A stretch of DNA of 50,652 nt from contig JAUZRN010000001.1 in assembly GCA_030950375.1 (NCBI GenBank), forward strand, positions 1 to 50,652. Direction: 5' to 3'. The stretch comes from Rhodothermus sp. Lineage in GTDB: Bacteria > Bacteroidota > Rhodothermia > Rhodothermales > Rhodothermaceae. Positions 1-9,448 of the stretch are shown piece after piece. The notes under the pieces were generated by a model. The model did no database searches and was not told where the DNA came from. It was given only the letters and a program-made list of their open reading frames with translations. The stretch's first letter is position 1, and each line of letters begins with the position of its first letter. A program made the translations under genes and the position numbers.

Positions 1-1173
1 GACCATACCGCGATCGGTCCGCCACCCTTCTTTAATCGAAGAAAACTGCAGATTGGCCTGTTCGATACGCTCATAGTAGCGCCGCAACAGCCAAGCGGCC
101 TTACGCCGATCGCTTACCCACCGACCCCAGAAGGCATCGAAGCGGGCACGTAGCTGGGCCGGCGTCCGAGCGGCCTGAAGCTGTGCCCATTCATCAGGGG
201 AAGCCAGATAGACCAGTGCTTCGACCATCTGGTCCAGCGTCCCCACCTGCGGAAAGGTCGGACCGTGTACGGCCAGCTCACGTTGACGGATAATCCGGCG
301 TGCCTGTCCTTCGATTCGGGCGATCACTTCCACCCGGTAAACCCCCCGTGCAACCAGCGGCGGGAGCATGAAGTCGATCCGCACCCTACCGCTCAACCCT
401 TCCAGCCGACGCGTGGACACCTGCAGCGTATCCGGCCGGTCGTACCAGTCCCCCAGGTACGACAGCGAGCCGGGTACGGGCATCAGGTCATAAGGTGGAC
501 GTGCCGCACTCGTGTCGACAGGAAAGTGCAATAACAGCCACCGAACCTGCACTCGATGCTCCGGCCTGAGCCTGAATAACGCGATCGCAGCCCGCAATGA
601 ATCGACCCCAGCAGCAAAGTGCCGCCCGGGATATACCGCATAGCGGCCAACAGCCGTCCGCCGTTCCAGCCAGACCGGACTCAACATCGGACCACGGCCG
701 AAAGGATCCGGCAGGCGCACTGGACGTCGACGCGTCGTGTACTGCCGGCTGTTGCGGTCGATTACCGTCACTTCCAGCCGGTATTGCCCGGGACGATACG
801 GCACGAATCGATGCCACAGATGAAGCACATGCGTGCGTGTCGCGGCGAAGGTGGGCACCCGAAGCGTATCGTCAAACGCGCGCTCATAACGCACACGTCC
901 TTTGGCGTCCAGGAGCCGTACCAGCACTTCGTAGGTAGCCCGATAGGCCGTGTCGACATGGGTAAAAACCAGCGTGCGCGGGCGCAGTCCCAGATACAGT
1001 TCAAGTCCCGATCGCTGCTCCCGCAACACCGGAATGGCTTCCAGTACGAACGCAGGACCGCCCTTCTCATAAGCATCCACCACAACCGGTCGGGTACCTC
1101 CACATCCCACCCCGGCTCCCATCAGGATCAAGATCCCGAATCCAACCCATGCAATTCGTTGCTGTGCGGGCAT
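1..1173 (-). CDS. GWxTD domain-containing lipoprotein (C-terminus cut by window edge)
   Basis: I translated this frame by hand: it is open from an ATG at 1173 to the window edge (391 codons, no stop), so the C-terminus is missing. The start is followed by a hydrophobic stretch ending GAGVGC, a lipobox with Cys24, so a lipoprotein is likely. The last residues in view contain GWRTD (13-27) preceded by FSSIKE and followed by RGMV, which is the signature of the GWxTD domain found in Bacteroidota and Rhodothermota. The function of the family is not established. The ATG lies 79 bp downstream of the tpiA stop on the same strand, so co-transcription with the thioredoxin-like gene and tpiA is plausible. 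The family call rests on one clear motif and the overall layout. Confidence 0.8.
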   Translation of the reverse strand, partial: MPAQQRIAWVGFGILILMGAGVGCGGTRPVVVDAYEKGGPAFVLEAIPVLREQRSGLELYLGLRPRTLVFTHVDTAYRATYEVLVRLLDAKGRVRYERAFDDTLRVPTFAATRTHVLHLWHRFVPYRPGQYRLEVTVIDRNSRQYTTRRRPVRLPDPFGRGPMLSPVWLERRTAVGRYAVYPGRHFAAGVDSLRAAIALFRLRPEHRVQVRWLLLHFPVDTSAARPPYDLMPVPGSLSYLGDWYDRPDTLQVSTRRLEGLSGRVRIDFMLPPLVARGVYRVEVIARIEGQARRIIRQRELAVHGPTFPQVGTLDQMVEALVYLASPDEWAQLQAARTPAQLRARFDAFWGRWVSDRRKAAWLLRRYYERIEQANLQFSSIKEGWRTDRGMV

Positions 1174-1252
1174 ATCCGGCAGCCTGCAAGTGGCATGCAA
1201 AGTCTAAAACAATCCGGGGGACTTTACCGAATCTGGAAATATCGTACCCTCT

Positions 1253-2014
1253 TCAGCAACGGGCAGCCCGCACGATCGCTGCAAAGTCGGCCGCTTTGAG
1301 GCTGGCTCCGCCGATCAGGCCACCGTCCACGTCCGGCTGCGCAAACAGATCGATGGCATTGTCTGGCTTGACACTCCCCCCATACAGGATATGCAACGCA
1401 CGACCAATAGATTCACCATACCGGTCGAGCAACAGGCGACGAATCAGGGCATGCATCTCCTGCGCCTGCTCCGGTGTGGCCGTATGGCCCGTCCCAATGG
1501 CCCAGACAGGCTCGTAAGCAATAACCAGCGACTCGGCCGACGCCAGCGTGACGCCATCGAGTGCGGCTTGAACCTGTTGCGTGACCACCGCCGCTGCCTG
1601 CCCGGCCTGCCGCTCCTCCAGCGTCTCTCCCACACACACAATGGGAATCAGCCCGTATTGCAGGGCTCGCTTGATTTTGCGATTGACCGCCTCGTCTGTT
1701 TCCCCAAAATACTGCCGGCGTTCTGAGTGCCCCAGAATCACATAGTGACACCCCACGGCTTTCAGCATCGGAGCCGACACTTCACCCGTATAGGCCCCGA
1801 CCTCTTCATCGTGCATGTTCTGCGCGCCCAGGCGAACAGGTGTGCGTTCGATAACCTGACGCACCACTTCCAGGTTAACGAACGGCGGACATACGGCGAC
1901 CTGCACCGGACCGGGATCGCCCACTGCGGCTACGACATCCTGCGCCAGTCGGATGGCTTCCGCCCGGTCCGTATGCATTTTCCAGTTACCGGCTACCAGC
2001 ATGGTTCTGTGCAA
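1253..2014 (-). CDS. tpiA: Triosephosphate isomerase
   Basis: This cytoplasmic glycolytic enzyme interconverts dihydroxyacetone phosphate and glyceraldehyde 3-phosphate. The 253-residue length is normal for bacterial TpiA. The catalytic set is visible: Asn10 and Lys12 in GNWKM, His96 in ILGHSERR, Glu168 in [11 protein letters not shown] (loop 6), and the phosphate-binding YGGSVKPDN near the C-terminus. The ATG at 2014 is 8 bp after the stop of the upstream thioredoxin-like lipoprotein gene, so the two are very probably co-transcribed, with the GWxTD gene following. Nothing is unusual in the gene. Confidence 0.98.
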   Translation of the reverse strand: MHRTMLVAGNWKMHTDRAEAIRLAQDVVAAVGDPGPVQVAVCPPFVNLEVVRQVIERTPVRLGAQNMHDEEVGAYTGEVSAPMLKAVGCHYVILGHSERRQYFGETDEAVNRKIKRALQYGLIPIVCVGETLEERQAGQAAAVVTQQVQAALDGVTLASAESLVIAYEPVWAIGTGHTATPEQAQEMHALIRRLLLDRYGESIGRALHILYGGSVKPDNAIDLFAQPDVDGGLIGGASLKAADFAAIVRAARC

Positions 2015-2022
2015 GGTTTTTT

Positions 2023-3393
2023 TCAGGAAGGGGAAACCTCACGGGCCTGCTGCTGCAGACGAGCCAGTTGCTGCTGCAGGCGGGCCAGGGCATCCGATCC
2101 CTCGAAACGGCCCAGGATTCGCCCATCCGGATCGATCAGCCATCGTACGGGAAGCATCGTGACGTTATAACGCTCGGCGATCGGGTCCTGAAGCCCGCCG
2201 GGCAGAATGACTGCCTGACCGGCCTGCACGAAACGTTCATAGAAGGCTTCATTGACAACCGTATCGGGTTGTACCGAAAGCGCCAGCACGTTCAGCGGTA
2301 ACGTGCGGTAGGTTTCTGCCAGGGCATTGCGATAGGTCAGCTCATTCAGATAAGCTGGATCTTCTGGCCAGAAAAACTCCAGCAGCACGTAGCTACCTCG
2401 CAGGTCATCAAGCGTAATGGTACGGCCCTGCGTTGTGGTCACTACGAAGAACGGCGCTTCCATGCCAGGCCGCAGGTGGTCAAGCTCGTAGCGGAGGTGC
2501 TCGGCCCAGCGCAGCCAGGTGCTGTCGGTTGTCATGCGTGTCAGCTCGCCGAGCGCGGTCCGTGCCGCATCATCCTGCAGGCTGTCCAGGTACGCCTGCA
2601 CCAGCTCGGCCTGCACGGCCACGCGCAGTCCTGCATCGTCCAGGCGATCGCGGAGCGCGGTTAGCCAGCGCACGGCGGCCTGCTGGCCGTCGCGACGTGC
2701 CAGCGCCTGCCGGATCGCCTGCACCACCTCCAGATAGCGTGGATTGTCGGGGGCCAGGCTGTCAAAACGGGCCAACGCCAGCGTATCGTTCCAACCGGCC
2801 AGCAATCGGACGGCTTCTGCCGCTGCCCATCGGGCCCCAAGCGTGTTCGGGTAGGTACGTTCCACGCTCTGCAACACCGCCAGCGTACGTTCAACGAGCT
2901 GTGCCAGGGCGGCCGAGTCGAGCGCTGTCTGCAGTTGCCGGAACAGATCCTGGTTGTATTGTGCGATGGCATTCTGGTAGGCCAGCCAGGCAGCATTTTC
3001 GCGCGAGCGCACCAGCAGACGCCGCCCTTCCAGCGGAAACGTGGCCCGCAGCGTCGCCGAGTCGCCCTCGGCCACCACAACGACCGTACTGGCCAACGTC
3101 ACCCCTCGCCGACTGATGCGCAGCGGATAGAGACCGGGCGCCGGTGCCCGGATGACCATCGTGAAGTGGCCTGTGCTATCGGTCAGTGCTATGCCCAGCG
3201 TGTCGGGCACACCAGCCACCTGCCGGTAAACCAGCACTTCAAAGTCACGATAGTCCGGAATGGAATCCACCTCGGCTCGCACGGTCAGTTGCCCCTGCAA
3301 CATACTCTGCACGACCGGTTCCGGCGAACGCGTACGACAGCCTGGCAGCAGGCTCAAAGCAAGGGCCACCAGAAAACCTGCGCGGTACGTCAT
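2023..3393 (-). CDS. TlpA/redoxin-like lipoprotein lacking the CxxC active site
   Basis: 456 residues. The N-terminus is a lipoprotein signal ending LLPGC (Cys19). Residues about 30-110 form a beta-rich region like the N-terminal domain of TlpA/DUF4369-type proteins of Bacteroidota, followed by a long alpha-helical segment. From about residue 310 there is a thioredoxin fold: GMEAPFF, TLDDLRGSYVLLEFFW, and the cis-proline segment MLPVRWLIDPDGRI. The position that should read WCxxC reads WPEDP, so both redox cysteines are gone and the protein is unlikely to be a disulfide oxidoreductase; a binding or chaperone role is an inference. It is the first of three tightly spaced genes with tpiA and the GWxTD gene. 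The C-terminus is a glutamine-rich helix. Confidence 0.8.
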   Translation of the reverse strand: MTYRAGFLVALALSLLPGCRTRSPEPVVQSMLQGQLTVRAEVDSIPDYRDFEVLVYRQVAGVPDTLGIALTDSTGHFTMVIRAPAPGLYPLRISRRGVTLASTVVVVAEGDSATLRATFPLEGRRLLVRSRENAAWLAYQNAIAQYNQDLFRQLQTALDSAALAQLVERTLAVLQSVERTYPNTLGARWAAAEAVRLLAGWNDTLALARFDSLAPDNPRYLEVVQAIRQALARRDGQQAAVRWLTALRDRLDDAGLRVAVQAELVQAYLDSLQDDAARTALGELTRMTTDSTWLRWAEHLRYELDHLRPGMEAPFFVVTTTQGRTITLDDLRGSYVLLEFFWPEDPAYLNELTYRNALAETYRTLPLNVLALSVQPDTVVNEAFYERFVQAGQAVILPGGLQDPIAERYNVTMLPVRWLIDPDGRILGRFEGSDALARLQQQLARLQQQAREVSPS

Positions 3394-3407
3394 CGCGCCA
3401 TACTCCT

Positions 3408-4976
3408 TTATTTTGTTGTCTGACCGGCTGCCCGGGCCGCCTCCAGCCGTTCCTCCAGCAGTCGCCGCACCAGCTTGGGGTCCGGCGCACCCTCAAAGCG
3501 ACGCATCACCTGGCCGATGAAAAAGCCCAGCAGACCGGTTTTGCCGTTCAGATAGGTCTGCACTTTATCTGGATGTTCAGCCAGCACAGCTTCCACCACC
3601 GGAATCAGCGCGCTTTCATCGGAGACCTGCAGCAGGTTATGTGCCTCCGCGATTGCTTCAGGCGTCCGCCGGTCCGATAGCATCGTGTTGAAAATCTCCT
3701 GTGCACCGGTCGAGCTGACACGATCTTCCAGTCGGAGCCGAACCAGAGCGGCCAGACGTTCCGGCTCAATGGGAAATGCCTGCATATCAATGGAGCGCTC
3801 ATTGAGCACGCGAAGCACTTCGGTCATCACAAAGTTCGAGACCGCCTTGGCCTGCACTTTTCGATCGCCGTCGGGCATCAGACGCCTCAACGCTTCCAGG
3901 GTCGCCTCGTAGTAGTCGGCCACACCCCGCTCTTCGGTCAGCACACCTGCGTCGTAGGCCGGCAGTCCCAGTGCTTCCATGAAACGCCGTCGCCGCACTT
4001 CGGGCATTTCCGGCATTTCGGCCCGCACGCGCTCCAGCATGTCGGCCGTCACCACAACGGGCACCAGATCCGGATCCGGAAAGTATCGGTAGTCGTGCGC
4101 CTCCTCCTTGGTACGCATGGGACGCGTCTCCTGCCGCACAGCATCCCAGAGACGCGTCTCCTGAACCACCTCGTCCCCTCGCTCCAGTATGGCAATCTGC
4201 CGGCGGATTTCGTACTCGAGGGCCCGCTCGACATTACGGAACGAGTTCAGGTTTTTGATCTCGGTCTTTGTGCCCAGCCTGGTCTCTCCTCGTCGCCGCA
4301 CCGATACGTTCGCATCACACCGCAACGAGCCCTCCTCCATGTTGCCATCGGAGATGCCCAGATAGCGCACAATCTGGCGAATCTTCTGCATGTAGAGGGC
4401 CGCTTCGCGCGGCGAGCGAATGTCGGGCGCCGAGACAATTTCGATCAGCGGCACGCCACAGCGGTTGAAGTCCAGCAGCGTATGATAGGGATCCTGGTCA
4501 TGTAGCGACTTGCCCGCATCTTCCTCCATGTGGATACGAATGATACCGATGCGCTTGCGCACCGGCTCCTGTCCGTCTCCCTCGGGCTCCAGTTCAATCT
4601 CGACGTAACCGTCGTAACAGATGGGCGTCTCGTACTGCGAGATCTGATAGCCTTTGGGCAGGTCGGGATAAAAGTAATGCTTACGGGCAAAGATGGAGCG
4701 CTCGGCGATCTTGCAATGCGTGGCCAGCCCCATGCGGATGGTGTATTCCACGACGCGCCGGTTAAGCACCGGGAGCGTGCCTGGGTGTCCCAGACTGATC
4801 GGATCCACGTTCGTGTTGGGCGGATCGCCGAACTGCGTGGACTCCGGACTGAACGCCTTTGAGGCCGTCAGAAGCTGACAGTGCACTTCCAGGCCAATGA
4901 CCGCTTCGTAATCGTGCCGCATGGTCTTCAAGGGCTCCGTCTGCGTCGGTGTCGAAACGATCAAGCCATCACGCAA
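3408..4976 (-). CDS. gatB: Aspartyl/glutamyl-tRNA(Asn/Gln) amidotransferase subunit B
   Basis: GatB is the kinase/tRNA-binding subunit of GatCAB, which converts Glu-tRNA(Gln) and Asp-tRNA(Asn) to the amides. Diagnostic segments are YEAVIGLEVHCQL near the N-terminus, RKHYFYPDLPKGYQISQYE, the RCDANVSVR region, and the C-terminal YqeY-like tail ending in the NGKTGLLGFFIGQVMRR region typical of GatB. The longest frame starts at a TTG at 4976 with AAAGGA a few bases upstream. An ATG at 4922 begins MRHDYEAVIGLEVH and matches the usual family N-terminus better, so the first 18 residues are uncertain. gatA and gatC are not in the window. It is a separate unit from bcp upstream (75 bp gap). Confidence 0.95.
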   Translation of the reverse strand: MRDGLIVSTPTQTEPLKTMRHDYEAVIGLEVHCQLLTASKAFSPESTQFGDPPNTNVDPISLGHPGTLPVLNRRVVEYTIRMGLATHCKIAERSIFARKHYFYPDLPKGYQISQYETPICYDGYVEIELEPEGDGQEPVRKRIGIIRIHMEEDAGKSLHDQDPYHTLLDFNRCGVPLIEIVSAPDIRSPREAALYMQKIRQIVRYLGISDGNMEEGSLRCDANVSVRRRGETRLGTKTEIKNLNSFRNVERALEYEIRRQIAILERGDEVVQETRLWDAVRQETRPMRTKEEAHDYRYFPDPDLVPVVVTADMLERVRAEMPEMPEVRRRRFMEALGLPAYDAGVLTEERGVADYYEATLEALRRLMPDGDRKVQAKAVSNFVMTEVLRVLNERSIDMQAFPIEPERLAALVRLRLEDRVSSTGAQEIFNTMLSDRRTPEAIAEAHNLLQVSDESALIPVVEAVLAEHPDKVQTYLNGKTGLLGFFIGQVMRRFEGAPDPKLVRRLLEERLEAARAAGQTTK

Positions 4977-5051
4977 GATCCTTTCCCACTAACTACACTG
5001 ATCCTACAGGATCGCTCCGTATTTCCTTGCACGGTCTTTTTCGCAAGCAGG

Positions 5052-5534
5052 CTATACCATCCCAAAGCCTTTCAACACCTCCTCGGCGTGTTGCTCGACC
5101 CTCGGGCGCCGGATGACCTGGCGGATCGTTCCGTTTTCGTCGATCAAAAAGGTAGTGCGCCGGATGCCCAGAAACTTGCGTCCGTAGAGGGTGCGTTCGC
5201 CCCAGACGCCGTAGGCCTGGCAGATCCTGGCCTCCGGGTCAGCAATCAGCGAAAACGGCAGGCTGTATTTTTGGGCAAAGCGTTGATGGCTGGTCACGTC
5301 GTCCGCTGACACTCCCAGCACCACAATGCCTGCCTGCTGCAGACGCTCGTAGCCATCACGCAGGCTACAGGCCTGCTTTGTACAGCCTGGCGTATCGTCT
5401 TTGGGATAAAAGTAAAGCGCAACTTTTTTACCCCGAAAATCACGCAGCCGCACCGTGCGGCCATGCTGATCGACCCCTTCAAAATCCGGCGCTTCCTGTC
5501 CGACTTCAGGCATAGTAGCATGCGTTGTGTTCAT
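5052..5534 (-). CDS. bcp: Thioredoxin-dependent thiol peroxidase (BCP-type peroxiredoxin)
   Basis: 160 residues, the usual length. Reduces hydrogen peroxide and organic hydroperoxides in the cytoplasm with thioredoxin as donor. The peroxidatic motif YPKDDTPGCTKQAC is present, with Cys51 as the peroxidatic cysteine and Cys56 five residues later as the candidate resolving cysteine, the pattern of atypical two-Cys BCP enzymes. The fold continues with GVSADDVTSHQRFAQKY and LIADPEARICQAYGVWGE. The ATG at 5534 is clear; a second Met at residue 8 is possible. The gene sits between gatB and the E1 dehydrogenase on the same strand, with intergenic gaps of 75 and 85 bp. Confidence 0.97.
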   Translation of the reverse strand: MNTTHATMPEVGQEAPDFEGVDQHGRTVRLRDFRGKKVALYFYPKDDTPGCTKQACSLRDGYERLQQAGIVVLGVSADDVTSHQRFAQKYSLPFSLIADPEARICQAYGVWGERTLYGRKFLGIRRTTFLIDENGTIRQVIRRPRVEQHAEEVLKGFGMV

Positions 5535-5619
5535 CCTACGTCAATGTTAGAGAACCCTTAAGCAGGGAGCAAAATACCGGTCTGCTTGCCGCCCGGCAAT
5601 GCCTTCTGGCAAAAACGCG

Positions 5620-7593
5620 CTAAAATTGCAGCAGTCGTTCCAGGGCAGGGCGCAGGCGCGGCCGGGGCGAAAAGATCTGCTCTTCCAGTGTCCGCGCAAA
5701 GGGTACAGGTAGATCTTCGGCTGCCACACGCACCGGTGGCGCATCCAGCCACTCGAAGCCTGCTTCGGCAATCTCGGCAGCAATTTCCGCCCCAAAGCCA
5801 GCCGTTCGAGTCGCCTCGTGCAGTACGAGCAGCCGATTGGTTTTCTGCACCGATGCCAGCACGGCCTCTCGGTCCCATGGAATCAGCGTACGCAGATCTA
5901 TGACCTCCAGCGATACCCCTCGTTCTGCCCACCAGGCAGCCTCCTCCAGCGCCCAGTGCACTCCTACTCCGTAGGTTACGATGGTCGCATCCGCTCCTTC
6001 ACGGACCACCTGTGCTTTGCCCAGGGGTAGGTGATAGATGCCTTCCGGGACCGGCCCTCGCACCGAGCGGTAAAGCAGCTTGTGCTCCAAAAACAGCACC
6101 GGATTAGGCTCCTCAATGGCTGTCAGCAGCAGCCCCTTGGCATCTTCCGGCGTGGCCGGCACGACCACCTTCAGACCGGGCACATGGCAGAACCAGGCCT
6201 CCTTTGACTGCGAATGAAACGGTCCGGCCCCCAGTCCACCTCCAAATGGCGCCCGGATCGTCACATTGACCGGCTGCCCCCAGCGATAATGCGTCGTGGC
6301 CAGGTTATTCACGATCTGATTAAAGGCGCAGGAGATAAAGTCCGCATACTGTATCTCTACGACTGGCTTGAACCCTTCGATAGCCAGCCCCAGCGCTGCA
6401 CCCACTGCGCCACTTTCGATGATGGGCGTGTTGCGCACCCGCTCTTTGCCAAAGCGTTCGACAAAGCCTTCGGTCACCTTGAACACGCCCCCGTACTCGG
6501 CAATGTCCTGGCCCATCAGGAGCACACGTTCGTCCTGTTCCATGGCCAGGCGCAGTGCTTCGGAAATGGCATCCACAAAGCGCAGCACGCGTCGGGTGGA
6601 TCCGGGCGAGCGCAACGCGACAAAAGGCGGGGCAAACAGATCGGCACGCTCAGCCTCAAGCGTGCTTTCTACGTCCGGCTGCGCCAGCGCATATTCAGTC
6701 GCATCCCGCACCTCGCGCTCCAGCGCGGAGCGAATAGCGCTTCGCTCTGCCTCAGGCAGAATCCCTTCGCGCTCCAGATAAGCTTCGAAGCGGTCGATCG
6801 GATCTTTTTTCCGCCAGTGTTCAAACAGTTCGCTGGGGACGTATTTCGTACCCGAGGCTTCTTCATGCCCGCGCATGCGGAAAGTCTTCATCTCCAGCAG
6901 CGTCGGCCCCTGGCCGGCACGGGCACGCTCGGCTGCGCGACGTACCGCATCGATCACAGCCAGCACATCGTTGCCATCTACCACCTCCCCCGGCATCCCG
7001 TAGCCGACGGCGGCATCGGCCACGTCTTCTACCGGAATCGCCTCATGCGCGGGAGTCGAAAGTCCGTAGCCATTGTTCTCCACTACAAAGATCACGGGCA
7101 GCTTCCAGACGGCCGCCAGGTTCAGGGCCTCGTGGAAGTCCCCTTCGCGTGTGCCGCCTTCACCGGTAAAAGCCAACACGACAAAGTCCTCACGCTTCAG
7201 ACAGGCAGCCAGCCCAAGCCCACAGGCCACAGGCAGCATGGCGGCCATGTGCGAGATCATGCCAATGATGCGGCGCTCGGGCAATCCGAAGTGGAAGGTG
7301 CGATCGCGCCCTTTTGTAAAGCCGCCGGCTCGCCCCATGAGCTGACAGAAAAGTGGCCGCAGCGGCACGCCGCGTGTGGTCCACACGCCCAGATTGCGAT
7401 GCATGGGCAAGAGATAGTCACGATCTTCCAGCGCCCAGGTGCACCCCACCGCAATCGCTTCCTGCCCGTAGCCGCTGAACCACTTGGAGATACGCCCCTG
7501 TCGGATCAGCCGTAGCATGCGTTCTTCGATCACCCGGGGCAACAGCAGGGCCCGGTAAAGGGCTTTGAGTTCCAGCTCCGTTGTGGTTTCCAT
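5620..7593 (-). CDS. Fused alpha/beta 2-oxoacid dehydrogenase E1 component
   Basis: Thiamine-diphosphate-dependent E1 of a 2-oxoacid dehydrogenase complex, with alpha and beta subunits fused in one chain (657 residues from the chosen start). The alpha half has RVIEERMLRLIRQG, SGYGQEAIAVG and the TPP motif GEGGTREGDFHEAL with a closing VENN. The beta half starts about residue 340 (RFVDAISEALRLAM) with MGQDIAEYGGVFKVTEG, the VEIQYADFISCAFNQIVNN segment and the LEVIDLRTLIPWD segment. The open frame extends to 7638, but ATG 7593 (METTTELELK) has AGGGAG about 10 nt upstream and gives the usual family N-terminus. Substrate (branched-chain oxoacids, pyruvate or acetoin) cannot be told by eye. No E2 or E3 gene is adjacent. 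Confidence 0.93.
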   Translation of the reverse strand: METTTELELKALYRALLLPRVIEERMLRLIRQGRISKWFSGYGQEAIAVGCTWALEDRDYLLPMHRNLGVWTTRGVPLRPLFCQLMGRAGGFTKGRDRTFHFGLPERRIIGMISHMAAMLPVACGLGLAACLKREDFVVLAFTGEGGTREGDFHEALNLAAVWKLPVIFVVENNGYGLSTPAHEAIPVEDVADAAVGYGMPGEVVDGNDVLAVIDAVRRAAERARAGQGPTLLEMKTFRMRGHEEASGTKYVPSELFEHWRKKDPIDRFEAYLEREGILPEAERSAIRSALEREVRDATEYALAQPDVESTLEAERADLFAPPFVALRSPGSTRRVLRFVDAISEALRLAMEQDERVLLMGQDIAEYGGVFKVTEGFVERFGKERVRNTPIIESGAVGAALGLAIEGFKPVVEIQYADFISCAFNQIVNNLATTHYRWGQPVNVTIRAPFGGGLGAGPFHSQSKEAWFCHVPGLKVVVPATPEDAKGLLLTAIEEPNPVLFLEHKLLYRSVRGPVPEGIYHLPLGKAQVVREGADATIVTYGVGVHWALEEAAWWAERGVSLEVIDLRTLIPWDREAVLASVQKTNRLLVLHEATRTAGFGAEIAAEIAEAGFEWLDAPPVRVAAEDLPVPFARTLEEQIFSPRPRLRPALERLLQF

Positions 7594-7680
7594 AGCGTTA
7601 GCGCTCCCTCTGCATAGCACTGTAAAAATACAGCGCACGCTGAAGTTCTGGGAGCGCGAGCAGAAGCTTTCATCTGGAGC

Positions 7681-9060
7681 TCATACGAACAGTTCAATGC
7701 GAGGGGCTGCATCGTCATCCGCTGACCGATGCCCCAGCGCGGCTTGATGAACGGCCCGTTGTCCGGACGATACGTATTGCTGGTAAAGCTGATCAGGATC
7801 GAGAGGTTCAGGAGGCGACTGGTCAGGATGCTGCTGGTAGCGTACCGCCGCTTCCAGAAAGTCAGACAGCCGTTTCAGTGCTGCTTTCACCAGATCGATC
7901 TTCTGGCGCAGCACGTCCTGGAATTGAATGCGTCCCAGCAGGTCGGCCAGCGACCGACTGAGCCGCTCATCATTGAGCTGCCTTACCTGCGCCACCGTGT
8001 CGGACGTAACCTGCACGATCTGGTGTAGGCGCTCATTCAGCATTGCGTTGGCAGCACGCATCTGACTCAGCTGATCAACCTCCAGCTGCAACCGGTCTTT
8101 GATGTGCCCGCTTTCTTCCTGGATACGCTCGCAGACCGTCTGAATCTGGCGTCCCATCCGATCAGCCAGAGACGATGCTTGCATGGCCAGCTGCCGGACG
8201 GCATCAGCCACGACTGCGAATCCCTTGCCTTCTTCTCCCAGCCGCGCCGCTTCAATGGCTGCATTCAACGCCAGCAGGTTCGTCCGTCGGGCAATATCGG
8301 CCATATCATCAACCAGCGGCTCTAGCTGTCCTACTTCAGCGGCCATGCGGCTGATGCGTTGCAGACTTTCCTCAACCCGTACCTGATACTGATCGACAAA
8401 GTCGCTCATCTGCTGCCCAGCCTCCCGAATCGAATGCGCCTGATGGGTGTTGTGCTGCGACATATGCTCCATCGAGGCGGCCAGTTGCTGGATCTGCGTA
8501 ACCTGGAGCTGGGCCGCTTTGTGTAACTGCTGCAGCTCTGCGACAATTTCCAGCGCTGCCTCCTCGGTTTCCTGCTGCACGTGGTCCAGCTGGTCTCCCA
8601 GAAGCTGTAGATAGGTCTGAAGACGTTCCCGACTCTGCGTCCAGAATTGCTGAAGCGCAGCGGATACTCCGTTTTCCGCTTCTTGCGTTCCCTCACCCCC
8701 TTCAGCACTGTCTGCTTCTTCGTGAGCCTGCATAGCCTCCAGAGCCTGCACACGTTGCTGCAGCATCTCTCGTGCTGCAACCAGCGCCGCCCGCTCCGTT
8801 TCCCATTGCTCCTGGCGTTCCTGCCAGACGGCTTCCTGTTGCGCCTGCCACTGCCGCAAGACCTGCTGCAGCTGACGTCGGACCAGGCAGCCTCCGACCC
8901 CACCTGCCAGCGCTCCGGTCAGCACCAGCATGACAAACGCGGTGCTCTCCATACTTTCAAACAGCAGACTGCCTCCCACACTGAGCACCGTTCCGATCAG
9001 TGCTCCCCCTACACTGCTGCCCAGCAGTGTGCGACCATTACCACCGGCAGACATGCCCAT
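7681..9060 (-). CDS. Methyl-accepting chemotaxis-type receptor with two N-terminal membrane helices
   Basis: 459 residues. Two hydrophobic, glycine-rich helices lie at about 13-34 and 41-60 with almost no periplasmic loop, so there is no extracellular sensor domain. A long glutamine-rich coiled coil follows (65-250). The receptor signalling tip is at about 255-292 ([18 protein letters not shown], then [15 protein letters not shown]). After the tip comes [10 protein letters not shown] at 377-386, a QFQD motif seen in a subset of receptors of Pil/Chp-like or atypical systems, and a C-terminal tail ending [12 protein letters not shown]. It is the last gene of the che operon, its ATG 6 bp after the stop of the second cheY. 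The signal it senses is unknown; membrane-state or cytoplasmic input is an inference from the missing loop. Confidence 0.88.
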   Translation of the reverse strand: MGMSAGGNGRTLLGSSVGGALIGTVLSVGGSLLFESMESTAFVMLVLTGALAGGVGGCLVRRQLQQVLRQWQAQQEAVWQERQEQWETERAALVAAREMLQQRVQALEAMQAHEEADSAEGGEGTQEAENGVSAALQQFWTQSRERLQTYLQLLGDQLDHVQQETEEAALEIVAELQQLHKAAQLQVTQIQQLAASMEHMSQHNTHQAHSIREAGQQMSDFVDQYQVRVEESLQRISRMAAEVGQLEPLVDDMADIARRTNLLALNAAIEAARLGEEGKGFAVVADAVRQLAMQASSLADRMGRQIQTVCERIQEESGHIKDRLQLEVDQLSQMRAANAMLNERLHQIVQVTSDTVAQVRQLNDERLSRSLADLLGRIQFQDVLRQKIDLVKAALKRLSDFLEAAVRYQQHPDQSPPEPLDPDQLYQQYVSSGQRAVHQAALGHRSADDDAAPRIELFV

Positions 9061-9066
9061 ACGTGC

Positions 9067-9441
9067 TCAGCTACCAGGTAGTACTTTACGGATCGTATTG
9101 ACCAGATCGACCCCGGAGACCGGCTTCACGAGCCATCCCGTTGCGCCCAGCCGCCGGGCTTCTTCCCTTTTGGCCTGCTGACTTTCGGTGGTCAGCACCA
9201 GTATCGGCACAAACCGAAAGCCAGGTAATTTTCGCACTTCCCTGATCAGCGTCAGGCCATCCATCTTAGGCATATTAATGTCCGTAAGAATCAGGTCCGG
9301 TTTCAGTCCGTTCTTGAGTTGGGCCAGAGCTTCCTCCCCATCTGCAGCCATAGCTACCTGAAAGCCCTGCATCTCCAGGTTCGCCTTTAAGCTGGAGCGC
9401 ATAACCGTGGAGTCGTCCACGATAAAGATCGTTCGTCCCAT
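9067..9441 (-). CDS. CheY-like single-domain response regulator (second copy)
   Basis: 124 residues, a stand-alone receiver domain. The acidic pair is in IVDDS (Asp9, Asp10), the phospho-acceptor Asp in LILTDINMPKMDG, the switch Thr in LTTES, and the conserved Lys in VKPVSG. Phosphorylated by CheA, it would carry output or act as a phosphate sink; which of the two CheY proteins does what cannot be decided from sequence. It follows the STAS gene by 7 bp and precedes the membrane receptor by 6 bp. The STAS-CheY-receptor order suggests that this regulator works with that receptor. Confidence 0.95.
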   Translation of the reverse strand: MGRTIFIVDDSTVMRSSLKANLEMQGFQVAMAADGEEALAQLKNGLKPDLILTDINMPKMDGLTLIREVRKLPGFRFVPILVLTTESQQAKREEARRLGATGWLVKPVSGVDLVNTIRKVLPGS

Positions 9442-9448
9442 GACACGC

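Noticed and set aside
6214-7515. A 433-codon plus-strand open frame
   Set aside because: It lies antisense to the E1 gene, whose protein is unmistakable; the translated frame has no family features and reflects GC-rich codon bias.
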